A DNA stretch of 45,489 nucleotides. Origin: Alphaproteobacteria bacterium. GTDB taxonomy: Bacteria > Pseudomonadota > Alphaproteobacteria > UBA9219 > RGZA01. Below, one piece after another: positions 27,263 to 36,285 of the stretch. The stretch lies in NCBI GenBank assembly GCA_033762625.1, contig JANRLI010000026.1, positions 1 through 45,489 on the forward strand. Reading direction: 5' to 3'. The notes under the pieces were generated by a model that was given only the letters and a program-made list of their open reading frames with translations, was not told where the DNA came from and ran no database searches. The first letter of the stretch is position 1; the number at the start of each line of letters is the position of its first letter. The translations under genes were made by a program, and so were the position numbers.

Positions 27263-28029
27263 GTACTGCTATATTAGAAATTAAAAATTTGCATGCATGC
27301 GTTGACAACAACGGCGTGAAGAAAGAAATTTTGAAAGGCATCAACCTGACCATTAATGCCGGTGAGGTGCACGCGATTATGGGCCCTAATGGTTCAGGGA
27401 AAAGCACACTTTCATATATCCTTGCAGGACGTGACGGATATGAAATTACCCAAGGCGAGGTTTCATTCAAAGGTAAGGATTTATTGAACCTAGAACCTGA
27501 GGAACGTGCAGCAGCCGGTGTATTCCTTGGCTTTCAATATCCTGTGGAAATTCCGGGCGTATCGAACATTGTATTCTTAAAAACCTGTGTTAACTCGGTG
27601 CGTAAAGCGCGCGGCCTTGATGAGTATGATGCGATTAAATTTTTGCGCATCGTTCGTGAAAAAGCAAAAACACTGAACATGGATGAGGCGATGCTAAAGC
27701 GCAGCGTGAATGTTGGCTTCTCCGGCGGCGAAAAGAAGCGCGCAGAAATTTTGCAGATGGCATTGTTTGAGCCAAGTCTTGCGGTTCTTGATGAAACAGA
27801 TAGCGGTTTAGATATCGACGCACTCAAAGTTGTATCGGACGGCGTTAATGCACTTCGTGCGCCTGACCGCGCGATGCTGGTCATCACCCATTACCAGCGT
27901 TTGCTGAACCATATTGTTCCGGATGTAGTGCATGTAATGGCAGCAGGAAAAATTCAAGAATCCGGTGGCAAAGAACTGGCGCAAAAACTGGAAACCACCG
28001 GTTATGCCGAATATATCAAGGCCGCATAG
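27259..28029 (+). CDS. sufC: Fe-S assembly ATPase SufC
   Basis: A 256-residue ABC-type ATPase. Walker A is [18 protein letters not shown], the signature is [14 protein letters not shown] and Walker B is [17 protein letters not shown]. It drives conformational change in the SufBC2D complex. The frame is open far upstream inside sufB, but the ATG at 27259 ([13 protein letters not shown]) forms a 4-base overlap with the sufB stop and gives the family length. Confidence 0.97.
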   Translation: MSTAILEIKNLHACVDNNGVKKEILKGINLTINAGEVHAIMGPNGSGKSTLSYILAGRDGYEITQGEVSFKGKDLLNLEPEERAAAGVFLGFQYPVEIPGVSNIVFLKTCVNSVRKARGLDEYDAIKFLRIVREKAKTLNMDEAMLKRSVNVGFSGGEKKRAEILQMALFEPSLAVLDETDSGLDIDALKVVSDGVNALRAPDRAMLVITHYQRLLNHIVPDVVHVMAAGKIQESGGKELAQKLETTGYAEYIKAA

Positions 28030-28037
28030 GATATCCG

Positions 28038-29345
28038 ATGCTCGCAGTTCAAAAAATACCTGTGTTTTTATCTAATCGGACACCGAACGGTATTTTGCCG
28101 CAGGATTTGCCTGGGCTCCATCACCCATGGCTGTTGCAAAAACGTGGCGCAGCACTGAAACGCTTTTTAAAAGCAGGCATGCCCACCCAGAACGATGAAG
28201 ACTGGCGACACACCAACCTTGCTATTTTTGATACCCAACCTATTCAGCGTGCAGATGGCACGACACCTGTTCAATCTAAAATAAACTTGAGCGATACCTC
28301 ATGTGGCCGCGTTGTATTTGTGAACGGCATTTTAAATACTGAATTATCCGAACTGGGTCATCTACCTAAAGGCTTGTCAGTTGTATCGATGCGACAAAAG
28401 CTTGAAGACAAGCATGCCATCCTGCACGACTTCTTTCCAGAGGTGAAAGGCAGCGATGCATGGCATGATTTGAATATGGCGCTGTTCGATGATGGCGCCT
28501 GTATTGAAGTGGCCGAAGGCACAGTGATTGAACAGCCGCTGGAAGTGATTTGTCTTGCTACCGCGCAGGAACAAGCAACTGCATACCATGCACGCAATAT
28601 CATCCACCTGCACGAAGGAGCATCGCTCAAAATCTACAAATCAAAAGCAGCATATGCGACAACCATCAATTTCGCGACACATATGACCAGCATTATACTT
28701 GAAAAGAATGCTACTTTTGAACGTGTCGTGCTAAGCCAGCACGCCCCCAAAGGCATTGCCTTTACACATGACGATGTGACCTTGCACGAAGGTGCTGTAT
28801 TCAAAAAAACCGCCATCAATCTTGGTGGCAAAATTACGCGGCAAAAAACGACACTCTGCATTGATGGTGAAAACGCATTCGCATCGGTTGGCGCCCTTAC
28901 CCACGTATCCGGTGAAGGTACCACCGATGTTATGGTGGATATGCGCCATAACGTGCCCCATACCCAAAGCAAGCAGCTTATCCGCTCCCTTGCTAAGGAT
29001 AAAGGACGCGCAGTATTCCAAGGGAAAATCACCGTCGCGCAAATCGCGCAAAAGACCGATGCGGCGCAAAACCATCAGGGCATGTTGCTTTCTGAAACCG
29101 CGGAAATCAACGCAAAGCCATCACTTGAAATTTATGCAGATGATGTGAAATGCAGCCATGGCAATACGTGCGGTGCACTGGATGAGGATGCGTTGTTCTA
29201 TCTGCAATCCCGTGGCATACCCCGCACAGAAGCAGCCCAATTACTGCAACAAGCGTTCATCGCAGAATTATTTGAAGAATGCGATGAACCGTTGCGCGAA
29301 ACTTTGATAACACGTATCGCCCAAACCTTGCAGGCTGGTGGCTAA
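28038..29345 (+). CDS. sufD: Fe-S assembly scaffold partner SufD
   Basis: A 435-residue SufD. It starts with a helical region containing GMPTQNDEDWRHTNL and then the right-handed beta-helix. The C-terminal signature KCSHGNTCGALDEDALFYLQ holds the His that, in E. coli SufD, takes part in the SufB-SufD interface cluster site. AGGATATCCG precedes the ATG. Its TAA stop shares one base with the sufS ATG. Confidence 0.95.
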   Translation: MLAVQKIPVFLSNRTPNGILPQDLPGLHHPWLLQKRGAALKRFLKAGMPTQNDEDWRHTNLAIFDTQPIQRADGTTPVQSKINLSDTSCGRVVFVNGILNTELSELGHLPKGLSVVSMRQKLEDKHAILHDFFPEVKGSDAWHDLNMALFDDGACIEVAEGTVIEQPLEVICLATAQEQATAYHARNIIHLHEGASLKIYKSKAAYATTINFATHMTSIILEKNATFERVVLSQHAPKGIAFTHDDVTLHEGAVFKKTAINLGGKITRQKTTLCIDGENAFASVGALTHVSGEGTTDVMVDMRHNVPHTQSKQLIRSLAKDKGRAVFQGKITVAQIAQKTDAAQNHQGMLLSETAEINAKPSLEIYADDVKCSHGNTCGALDEDALFYLQSRGIPRTEAAQLLQQAFIAELFEECDEPLRETLITRIAQTLQAGG

Positions 29346-30586
29346 TGTTTGCTTGCACTAAACCGAAAAGCTTTGATGCTGAAAAATACCGCGCCGATTT
29401 CCCCGCGCTGCACCAGAATATCAACGGTGTACCATTGGTATTCCTTGATAATGCTGCCAGCGCGCAAAAGCCAACACAGGTTCTGGAAAGCCTGACGCGG
29501 TTATATTCGAATAATTACGCTAATATCCATCGCGGTGTTTATACGCTCAGCCAACGCGCAACCGATGCGTTTGAACATGCGCGTGAAACGGTACGCCGGT
29601 TTATTAACGCCAAAAGCAGTGATGAAATTGTATTTACGCGCGGCGCAACCGAAAGCATCAATCTTGTTGCTCATTCATGGGGCCGCACATTTCTGAAAAG
29701 CGGTGATGAAGTATTAGTAACCGAGCTTGAACATCACGCCAATATTGTACCCTGGCAAATACTAGAAAAAGAAGTCGGTATTGTATTAAAGCCAGTGCGT
29801 ATTGAGGACAATGGCGACGTTAAAATTGAAAATGTGAAAGCCGCTATTTCGCCGCGCACAAAGTTGATTAGCGTTGCGCATGTTTCAAATGCGCTCGGCA
29901 CAATTTTACCTGTGGAAGCTATTATCGCTGAAGCCAAGTCAAAAAACATCCCTGTATTGCTGGATGGTTGCCAAGCAATTTCGCATATGCCCGTGGATGT
30001 TCAGGCGTTGGGATGTGATTTTTATGTATTCTCTAGCCACAAGTTATATGGGCCAACGGGCGTTGGCGTATTGTGGGGCAAGAAAGATATTTTGAATAAA
30101 ATGCCGCCCTATCAAACAGGTGGTGATATGATTGACGTGGTCAGTTTTAAGGGCACTACCTTCAGAAACACACCGCATCGCTTTGAAGCTGGAACCCCTG
30201 CGATTGCAGAAGTGGTAGGGTTAGGTTCCGCGATTGAATATGTGTCAACGATTGGCTTATCGCGTATTGCAGAATACGAGAACGAATTGCTGGAATATGC
30301 AACATCACAATTATCCAAAATTAATTCGCTGCGTATTATCGGAACAGCGCCAAATAAAGCATCCATCATTTCATTTGTGATGCAGAACGCACATCCGCAT
30401 GATATTGGAACCATTTTAGATGGCAGCGGCATTGCTGTTCGAGTAGGGCATCATTGCGCACAACCGGTTATGGAACGCCTTGGTATTCCGGCAACCACCC
30501 GCGCATCCTTTGCATTTTATAATACGTTTGCGGAAGTAGATGCGCTGGTTATTGGCATCAAAAAAGTTCAGGAGATTTTCGGATGA
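29345..30586 (+). CDS. sufS: Cysteine desulfurase SufS
   Basis: A 413-residue PLP enzyme of the group II desulfurases that takes sulfur from L-cysteine. K233 in FSSHKLYGPTG binds PLP. C371 in VRVGHHCAQPVMERLG is the persulfide Cys, followed by TTRASFAFYNT. The PLP-contact loop reads DGCQAISH with Cys at 209, where many SufS proteins have Ala. Its partner is likely the downstream SufU; no sufE gene is present. It overlaps sufU by 4 bases. Confidence 0.96.
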   Translation: MFACTKPKSFDAEKYRADFPALHQNINGVPLVFLDNAASAQKPTQVLESLTRLYSNNYANIHRGVYTLSQRATDAFEHARETVRRFINAKSSDEIVFTRGATESINLVAHSWGRTFLKSGDEVLVTELEHHANIVPWQILEKEVGIVLKPVRIEDNGDVKIENVKAAISPRTKLISVAHVSNALGTILPVEAIIAEAKSKNIPVLLDGCQAISHMPVDVQALGCDFYVFSSHKLYGPTGVGVLWGKKDILNKMPPYQTGGDMIDVVSFKGTTFRNTPHRFEAGTPAIAEVVGLGSAIEYVSTIGLSRIAEYENELLEYATSQLSKINSLRIIGTAPNKASIISFVMQNAHPHDIGTILDGSGIAVRVGHHCAQPVMERLGIPATTRASFAFYNTFAEVDALVIGIKKVQEIFG

Positions 30587-31086
30587 GTAGCAACGCAGCT
30601 GAGCTCCGCGACTTATATCAGGAACTCATCCTTGATCATGGACGCACACCACGCAACCGCCGCAAACCTGATGACGCAAATCGCGAAGCATTGGGCCACA
30701 ACCCGATGTGCGGCGATAAGATGACCATTTACTTAAAATTGGGCGAGCATGACGGGCTAATAGAAGATGTGGCGTTTGAAGGCCAGGGCTGCGCCATTTC
30801 AACTGCATCAGCTTCCATGATGACCGAAATTTTAAAAGACAAGACGGCAGCTCAGGCACAGGAGATTTTTGATTATTTCCATACCCTTTGCACCACCGAT
30901 AATGCAACGCCGCCAAAACATTTGAACGATGATGATTTGGATAGATTGGATGCGTTATCAGGCGTGCGCCAATTTCCTATCCGCGTAAAATGTGCGACTT
31001 TGGCGTGGCATGCCATGCAAGCCGCACTGTGCCCCGCAGGCATGCGCCAGAATGAAGTGAATTCGGAAAGCGATGAACGCAAATGA
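30583..31086 (+). CDS. sufU: SufU-type sulfur acceptor (NifU-like)
   Basis: A 167-residue IscU-fold protein of the SufU class. The Zn-site residues known from Bacillus SufU are present: C43 and D45 (NPMCGDKM), C70 (GQGCAIS) and C137 (RVKCATLAW), with the SufU-specific insert before the third Cys. In Firmicutes SufU receives persulfide from SufS by a Zn-ligand swap. Here it replaces SufE. It overlaps both neighbours by ATGA, so translation is coupled. Confidence 0.93.
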   Translation: MSSNAAELRDLYQELILDHGRTPRNRRKPDDANREALGHNPMCGDKMTIYLKLGEHDGLIEDVAFEGQGCAISTASASMMTEILKDKTAAQAQEIFDYFHTLCTTDNATPPKHLNDDDLDRLDALSGVRQFPIRVKCATLAWHAMQAALCPAGMRQNEVNSESDERK

Positions 31087-31439
31087 GTGAAGCAGCAAAA
31101 GTGGAAGCACCGCAAACCAAAGAAGATGAAATCCGCGCAGACATTGTGCGCGTGATTAAAACCGTGTTCGACCCAGAAATTCCCGTTGATATTTACGAGC
31201 TTGGTTTGATTTACGGGATTGATTTGGAACCGCAGGATGATGGCCAGTTCAAAGCCCATATCCGAATGACACTAACAACGCCGAATTGCCCATCCGCCGC
31301 CGAATTGCCCGCAGCCGTGCAACATGTGACTGATACGGTTGAAGGCGTAAAGGAAGCCAGCGTTGAGCTGGTATGGGAACCCGCATGGGACCGCGAAAGA
31401 ATGAGCGAAGATGCAAGGTTAAGCCTTGGCTTTTTCTAA
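31083..31439 (+). CDS. sufT: SufT/MIP18-family (DUF59) Fe-S maturation protein
   Basis: A 118-residue DUF59 protein. After a short Ala/Lys/Glu-rich lead come IVRVIKTVFDPEIPVDIYEL, GLIYGIDL, IRMTLTTPNCPSAAELP with the conserved Cys, and VELVWEPAWDRERMSEDARL. SufT proteins help mature Fe-S enzymes when demand is high. It overlaps sufU by 4 bases and is 30 bases from sufA. Confidence 0.93.
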   Translation: MSEAAKVEAPQTKEDEIRADIVRVIKTVFDPEIPVDIYELGLIYGIDLEPQDDGQFKAHIRMTLTTPNCPSAAELPAAVQHVTDTVEGVKEASVELVWEPAWDRERMSEDARLSLGFF

Positions 31440-31469
31440 AACTGCGCTATTTCAATAGTTGAGGATATG

Positions 31470-31820
31470 ATGAGCAAACAAGCATTCACAATTACCGAAA
31501 CGGCAGCGGCACGGATCAAAGCGTTGCTTGAGCAAAATCAGGCCACTGGAAAAACATTGCTGGTAGGCGTGAAGACCAAGGGTTGCTCTGGCCTTAGCTA
31601 CGATATGCGTTTTGCGGATAAATCAGAAATTCCAATGCTTGCTGAAACGGTCAGCCAGCACGGGGTCAGCGTTGCGGTTGACCCGCAGGCAGCCATGTTC
31701 CTCTTCGGCACGACGATGGATTACACCGAAACACCACTCAAATCCGGCTTTGAATTCATCAACCCCAATGAAACAGGGCGTTGCGGTTGCGGCGAAAGCT
31801 TTACCGTTAAAGAACACTAA
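31470..31820 (+). CDS. sufA: A-type Fe-S carrier SufA (HesB/IscA family)
   Basis: A 116-residue A-type carrier that passes clusters to target proteins. The three ligand cysteines are present: C39 in TKGCSGLSY, and C105 and C107 in GRCGCGESF. GAGG is 5 bases before the ATG at 31470; the preceding ATG at 31467 is too close to it. It is the last gene of the suf operon. No intrinsic terminator is seen before the next gene. Confidence 0.94.
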   Translation: MSKQAFTITETAAARIKALLEQNQATGKTLLVGVKTKGCSGLSYDMRFADKSEIPMLAETVSQHGVSVAVDPQAAMFLFGTTMDYTETPLKSGFEFINPNETGRCGCGESFTVKEH

Positions 31821-31894
31821 TCCCAAATCAGTATTGAGCTTAAGTGCAAGGGGTGAGATTATCTCGTCTTCTGTCCTTTCTGCACTTCCGGCTC

Positions 31895-32866
31895 ATGCGC
31901 ATCGTCCTTTTCCGTATTGATAAAATTGGTGATCTAATTGTCTCTTCCCCCGTGATTGCGGCGATTAAGGCAAAGCATCCATCTGCACAAATCATGTTGG
32001 TGGTCGCGCCATATAATGCCGTAGCGGCAAAGGGTCTGCCGGGCGTCGATGAATTGGTTTTATATGAAAAAGAACGCGAAGCTGTGGTCTTGGAAAAAAT
32101 CCGCGCCTTCAAACCCACGCACACTATTGTCATGAGCCCCAAGGATGCCTGTTACACCCTTTCGCGCAAGAGTGGCGCAAACGAACAGGGCTGGATCATC
32201 ATGGAATACCGTCCATGGGTGAGGTTACTTGGCGCGCTTATTATTCCCAAAAAAAATCGCGAGATGATACCGCGTACACAGCGCAGCCTGCATCACAGTG
32301 AACATATTATGAATTTAGCACAGCGTATGGGGTTAGCCGCGCAAGGACAATTTCCATATCTTATCCCCCGCGATAAAGCGGCGGCAGATAAAATAAAAAT
32401 CATGTTGAAGGATAAAGGCATTACTAAACCATATATCGTCGTGCATCTGGTTGATAAATGGGTTGAAGAAAACTGGACCGCGCAAGACGTTAAAAACCTC
32501 CTATTCATGCTGCGTGATAAACTGAAGGTGGATATCGTGGCAAGCGCTGGCCCTGCCGATAAAATCCTTTCATCCGCACTAGAAAAAGACATTCTTGTAT
32601 TAAAAGGATTAAGTTTCGGGGAATGGGTGGCATTATTTGACCAAAGCAGACTCGTTTTAACGCCCGATTGCGCAGCAGTGCATATTGCGTGCGCACTTCA
32701 AAAGCCGCTTTTGGCGCTTTATCAACCTTCCAGATTTGAAACGGCTATGACAGAATATGGCCCGCGCCTGACCGATTACCGCGCCCATGCGTTACTGGAG
32801 CCAAAAAAAATCAACCCGTTTCTATTCCGCGATATTTGCGAACTCTTAAGTATGAATCATTTTTAG
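31895..32866 (+). CDS. Glycosyltransferase family 9 (heptosyltransferase-like)
   Basis: A 323-residue GT9 enzyme. It begins MRIVLFRIDKIGDLIVSSPV, the typical heptosyltransferase N-terminus, and has IVVHLVDKWVEENW in the middle and the sugar-nucleotide site LVLTPDCAAVHIACALQKPLLALYQ near the C-terminus. GT9 members add heptose or related sugars to the LPS core. The frame is open to a GTG at 31844, but the family start is the ATG at 31895, though no clear ribosome site precedes it. It is 8 bases from pepN. Confidence 0.85.
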   Translation: MRIVLFRIDKIGDLIVSSPVIAAIKAKHPSAQIMLVVAPYNAVAAKGLPGVDELVLYEKEREAVVLEKIRAFKPTHTIVMSPKDACYTLSRKSGANEQGWIIMEYRPWVRLLGALIIPKKNREMIPRTQRSLHHSEHIMNLAQRMGLAAQGQFPYLIPRDKAAADKIKIMLKDKGITKPYIVVHLVDKWVEENWTAQDVKNLLFMLRDKLKVDIVASAGPADKILSSALEKDILVLKGLSFGEWVALFDQSRLVLTPDCAAVHIACALQKPLLALYQPSRFETAMTEYGPRLTDYRAHALLEPKKINPFLFRDICELLSMNHF

Positions 32867-32874
32867 GATAACAA

Positions 32875-35565
32875 ATGACTGAAGCCGCAACACAAAACCC
32901 ACCCCGCATTTTCCTGAAAGATTATCAGGTACCTGACTATTTAGTGGATAGCATCAACCTGTTTTTTGATATTCAGGATGAAAAAACCATCGTCATTGCA
33001 ACATCCACCTATCGCCGCAATCCTGCTGGCAAATTAAAGAAGCCGCTAATCCTTAATGGCGAAGATTTAAAGCTGGTAAGCGTATCGCTGGATAGTCGCC
33101 AGCTTAGCGATAAGGAATATTCAGTAGCCAACGGACTTCTTACTATTCCAGCTGTGCCAGATGAATTCATGGTATCCATTGAAACAGAAATTAATCCTGC
33201 CACTAACACCCATCTGGAAGGACTTTATGCATCCGGCCCTATGCTGTGCACGCAATGCGAAGCAGAAGGTTTCCGCCGCATTACCTATTACCCTGACCGC
33301 CCTGATGTCATGGCAAAATTCACAACCACAATTGAGGCCGATAAAGCAAAATACCCTGTGCTATTATCCAACGGCAATTTGATGCTGACCGAACAAGTGG
33401 AAGGCGGACGCCACCGCTTGACCTGGCAAGACCCGTTTCCGAAACCATGTTACCTGTTTGCGCTTGTTGCAGGAAACCTTGTAAAAATATCCGATAAATT
33501 TGTAACGGCATCTGGCCGCAACGTATTGCTGGAAATCTATTGCGAAGCAGGTAAGGAAGACCAATTAGGCCACGCCATGGAAAGCCTAAAAAAATCCATG
33601 AAGTGGGATGAAGTTCGATTTGGCCGCGAATACGATCTTGACCGGTTTATGATTGTTGCTACGCCGTATTTCAATGCAGGCGCGATGGAAAACAAAGGCC
33701 TGAACATTTTCAATGACGCGTATGTGCTAGGCAAACCCGAAACCGCAACCGACCGTGATCTTTATAATATTGAATCGGTTGTCGCACATGAATATTTCCA
33801 TAACTGGAGCGGTGATCGCGTTACGTGTCGCGACTGGTTCCAGTTAAGCCTGAAGGAAGGTTTCACTGTCTTTCGCGATCAGGAATTTTCATCCGATATG
33901 CATTCACCGGCAACTGAACGCATCAGCAATGTGCGTGCATTGCGCAGCAGTCAGTTCAGCGAAGATGCAGGACCCATGGCGCATCCTGTGCGCCCGGATA
34001 GTTATATTACCATCGATAATTTCTACACCATGACAGTTTATGAAAAAGGCAGCGAAGTGGTGCGTATGCTGCAAACCATTTTCGGGCGCGAAGGGTTCCG
34101 CAAAGGGTGTGATTTGTATTTTTCACGTCATGACGGGCAAGCTGTAACATGCGATGATTTTGCGGCAGCCATTTTCGATGCCAATCCGGAGCGTGCGAAA
34201 TCAGTTGATATCAATCATTTCAAACTGTGGTATTCGCAAGCCGGAACACCGCGTGTAACGGCCACCACTGATTACAATGAAAAGGAAAAAACCTATCGGA
34301 TCACGTTCAAGCAAACCATGCCGCCCACACCGCGCCAGGCAGAAAAAAAACCAATGATGATTCCGGTGCTGGTCGGCTTGCTTGATAAAAACGGGGCAGA
34401 TATTCCCGTCAAATTTGCGGGGAGCAGCACCCCGGCAAGCAAACAAAAAATATGCTTGTTGAAACATGCCGAACAAAGCTTTGTATTTGAAAATATTCCG
34501 GAGCGTCCTGTACCATCCATCCTTCGTGATTTCTCGGCACCCGTTATACTTGATTACAATTATACCGATGCAGAATTAGCATTTCTGGCAGCAAATGATA
34601 CCAACCAGTTTAACCGCTGGGATGCGTTGCAAAAATTTGCCACCAATGAATTAGCCAAACTGGTTGTAGATGCACAAGCAGGCAAACCACTTCAAGGTTC
34701 TAAACCGTTCCTTGCGGCTATTGGCAAAGTGATTTACGCAGCGCATGAAGATGCGGAATTTGCTGCGCTTTGCCTACAATTGCCGGGCGAAACGGAAATG
34801 GGCCAGCATTTGTTGCGTAATGGTAAAAAGATTGATGTTGATGCTATTCATGCCGCGCGCGAGGCATTACGCATCGCAATAGCCAACGAATACCGCGAAC
34901 CGATCATGCAACTTTATCTAGAGGGTATGAAAATCAGCCCTACCGCGTTTGATGGCAAGACAATGGGTGAGCGTCAGCTAAAAAATATCTGCCTTGCTTA
35001 TCTTGGCATCTTGAATGATAGCGGTTTTGATGACATGGCATTTGCACAAGCAACCAATGCCAAAAATATGACCGACGCAACCGCAGCGCTGGGCGTACTT
35101 ACCCACCGTGATACGCCGCTGCGCACGCAAGCCTTCGAAGCATTTTATACTAAATGGAAAGATCACAAGCTGGTGCTTGATAAGTGGTTTGCATTGCAAG
35201 CAAGCGCAGATCGCAAAGACATTTTGCAGCAAGTGAAGGGATTGATGGAACATCCGGCTTTTGTGATTACTAACCCAAATATGGTCTATGCGGTAATCCG
35301 CACATTTGCAGCTAATCTTGTTCATTTTCATGCTAAAGATGGGTCTGGCTACCGGCTGCTGGCAGATGCGGTTCTGAAGCTGGATGGTCTTAATGCGCAG
35401 ATTGCTGGGCGTATCCTTCCCCCGCTTATCCGGTTTAACGATTATGATTCTGTCCGCGGCGGTCTTATGAAGAACGAAATCACCCGCATTTTGGCTAAGC
35501 CAGATCTTTCCAAAAACGTGCGGGAAGTCGCAGAAGCGGGCATAAATACAACAAAGGCTGCCTAA
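32875..35565 (+). CDS. pepN: Aminopeptidase N (M1 family, alanyl aminopeptidase)
   Basis: An 896-residue zinc aminopeptidase of the E. coli PepN type. The exopeptidase motif is GAMEN (269-273). The zinc motif is H305-E306-x3-H309 with E328 as third ligand (VVAHEYFHNW and SLKEGF). FRDQEFSSD and the long helical C-terminal domain match the family. It degrades peptides in the cytoplasm. AGGATAAC precedes the ATG. Full length. Confidence 0.97.
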   Translation: MTEAATQNPPRIFLKDYQVPDYLVDSINLFFDIQDEKTIVIATSTYRRNPAGKLKKPLILNGEDLKLVSVSLDSRQLSDKEYSVANGLLTIPAVPDEFMVSIETEINPATNTHLEGLYASGPMLCTQCEAEGFRRITYYPDRPDVMAKFTTTIEADKAKYPVLLSNGNLMLTEQVEGGRHRLTWQDPFPKPCYLFALVAGNLVKISDKFVTASGRNVLLEIYCEAGKEDQLGHAMESLKKSMKWDEVRFGREYDLDRFMIVATPYFNAGAMENKGLNIFNDAYVLGKPETATDRDLYNIESVVAHEYFHNWSGDRVTCRDWFQLSLKEGFTVFRDQEFSSDMHSPATERISNVRALRSSQFSEDAGPMAHPVRPDSYITIDNFYTMTVYEKGSEVVRMLQTIFGREGFRKGCDLYFSRHDGQAVTCDDFAAAIFDANPERAKSVDINHFKLWYSQAGTPRVTATTDYNEKEKTYRITFKQTMPPTPRQAEKKPMMIPVLVGLLDKNGADIPVKFAGSSTPASKQKICLLKHAEQSFVFENIPERPVPSILRDFSAPVILDYNYTDAELAFLAANDTNQFNRWDALQKFATNELAKLVVDAQAGKPLQGSKPFLAAIGKVIYAAHEDAEFAALCLQLPGETEMGQHLLRNGKKIDVDAIHAAREALRIAIANEYREPIMQLYLEGMKISPTAFDGKTMGERQLKNICLAYLGILNDSGFDDMAFAQATNAKNMTDATAALGVLTHRDTPLRTQAFEAFYTKWKDHKLVLDKWFALQASADRKDILQQVKGLMEHPAFVITNPNMVYAVIRTFAANLVHFHAKDGSGYRLLADAVLKLDGLNAQIAGRILPPLIRFNDYDSVRGGLMKNEITRILAKPDLSKNVREVAEAGINTTKAA

Positions 35566-35653
35566 AAAATGAGCACTCGTAAATAGTCTTAGACACGAGG
35601 CCGCCACAATTGATACAAGTTCTATCCTAACCTTCTTTTGAAAGAATCCTTAC

Positions 35654-36211
35654 ATGCGCTTTACCAAAATTGCCGCCCTTGCTGTATCGCTGGCTACCCT
35701 TTCCGCTCCTGCGTTTGCTGCAAGCACCCCTGTGTTGAACGAACCCGCAACCTTGGGCTTTGGTGTTGGATATTACGATGTACTAGAAAACAGCCCTCGC
35801 AAAGAAGCCGCTGATTTCCGCTTGGAATACCGTTCGGCGTTCGACATGCTGGGTTTTGCAAACGCACATAACAGCGTAATCGCAATTCGTCCATTTGGCG
35901 GTCTTGAAACCACCAGCGACGGCGCACTTTACGGTCTTGGCGGGTTCATTTTTGACATGCCAATCGGAAAGCATTTTGTATTCTCGCCTAGCCTTGCAAC
36001 TGGTTTGTATTTTGATGGCGATGGCAAGCGCCTTGGCTCCGTTATTGAATTCCGTTCAACCGTCGAGCTCGGTTACAAGTTTGACAACGGCACCCGCATC
36101 ACCACCTCGTTCGGTCACATTTCGAATGCAGGGATTGGTGACATCAACAGCGGCGTTGAAATTCTCAATGCCTATGTGCATGTGCCAGTTGATAAAATAT
36201 TCAGCAAATAA
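35654..36211 (+). CDS. pagL: Lipid A 3-O-deacylase PagL-like outer-membrane protein
   Basis: A 185-residue outer-membrane beta-barrel with a signal peptide (about 1-23, cut after APAFAAS). The C-terminal TSFGHISNAGIGDINSGVEI carries the PagL triad: H155, S157 and E169, with the spacing of Pseudomonas PagL (S to E is 12 residues), and N165 at the oxyanion position. PagL removes the 3-O-linked acyl chain of lipid A and softens the host or stress response. It stands alone between pepN and a strong terminator. Confidence 0.87.
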   Translation: MRFTKIAALAVSLATLSAPAFAASTPVLNEPATLGFGVGYYDVLENSPRKEAADFRLEYRSAFDMLGFANAHNSVIAIRPFGGLETTSDGALYGLGGFIFDMPIGKHFVFSPSLATGLYFDGDGKRLGSVIEFRSTVELGYKFDNGTRITTSFGHISNAGIGDINSGVEILNAYVHVPVDKIFSK

Positions 36212-36237
36212 CGCTTAAATAAACATATTATCGGTTT

Positions 36238-36274
36238 ATTATGCCCGCCTAACTGGCGGGCATAATTTTTTTTA
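36238..36274 (+). terminator. Strong intrinsic terminator after pagL
   Basis: A perfect 12-bp stem (attatgcccgcc / ggcgggcataat) with a 5-base loop, followed by a run of T. It is 27 bases past the pagL stop and ends just before the transporter start, so the transporter needs its own promoter or read-through. Confidence 0.92.
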
Positions 36275-36285
36275 AGGTTAATCTC

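Noticed and set aside
28634-29075. Long minus-strand frames antisense to sufD
   Set aside because: SufD sequence is intact in the sense frame; the antisense frames show no known domain or start signal.
34978-35607. 209-residue minus-strand open frame antisense to the pepN 3' end
   Set aside because: pepN is continuous and conserved here; the antisense frame is Cys/His-rich shadow sequence without family marks.
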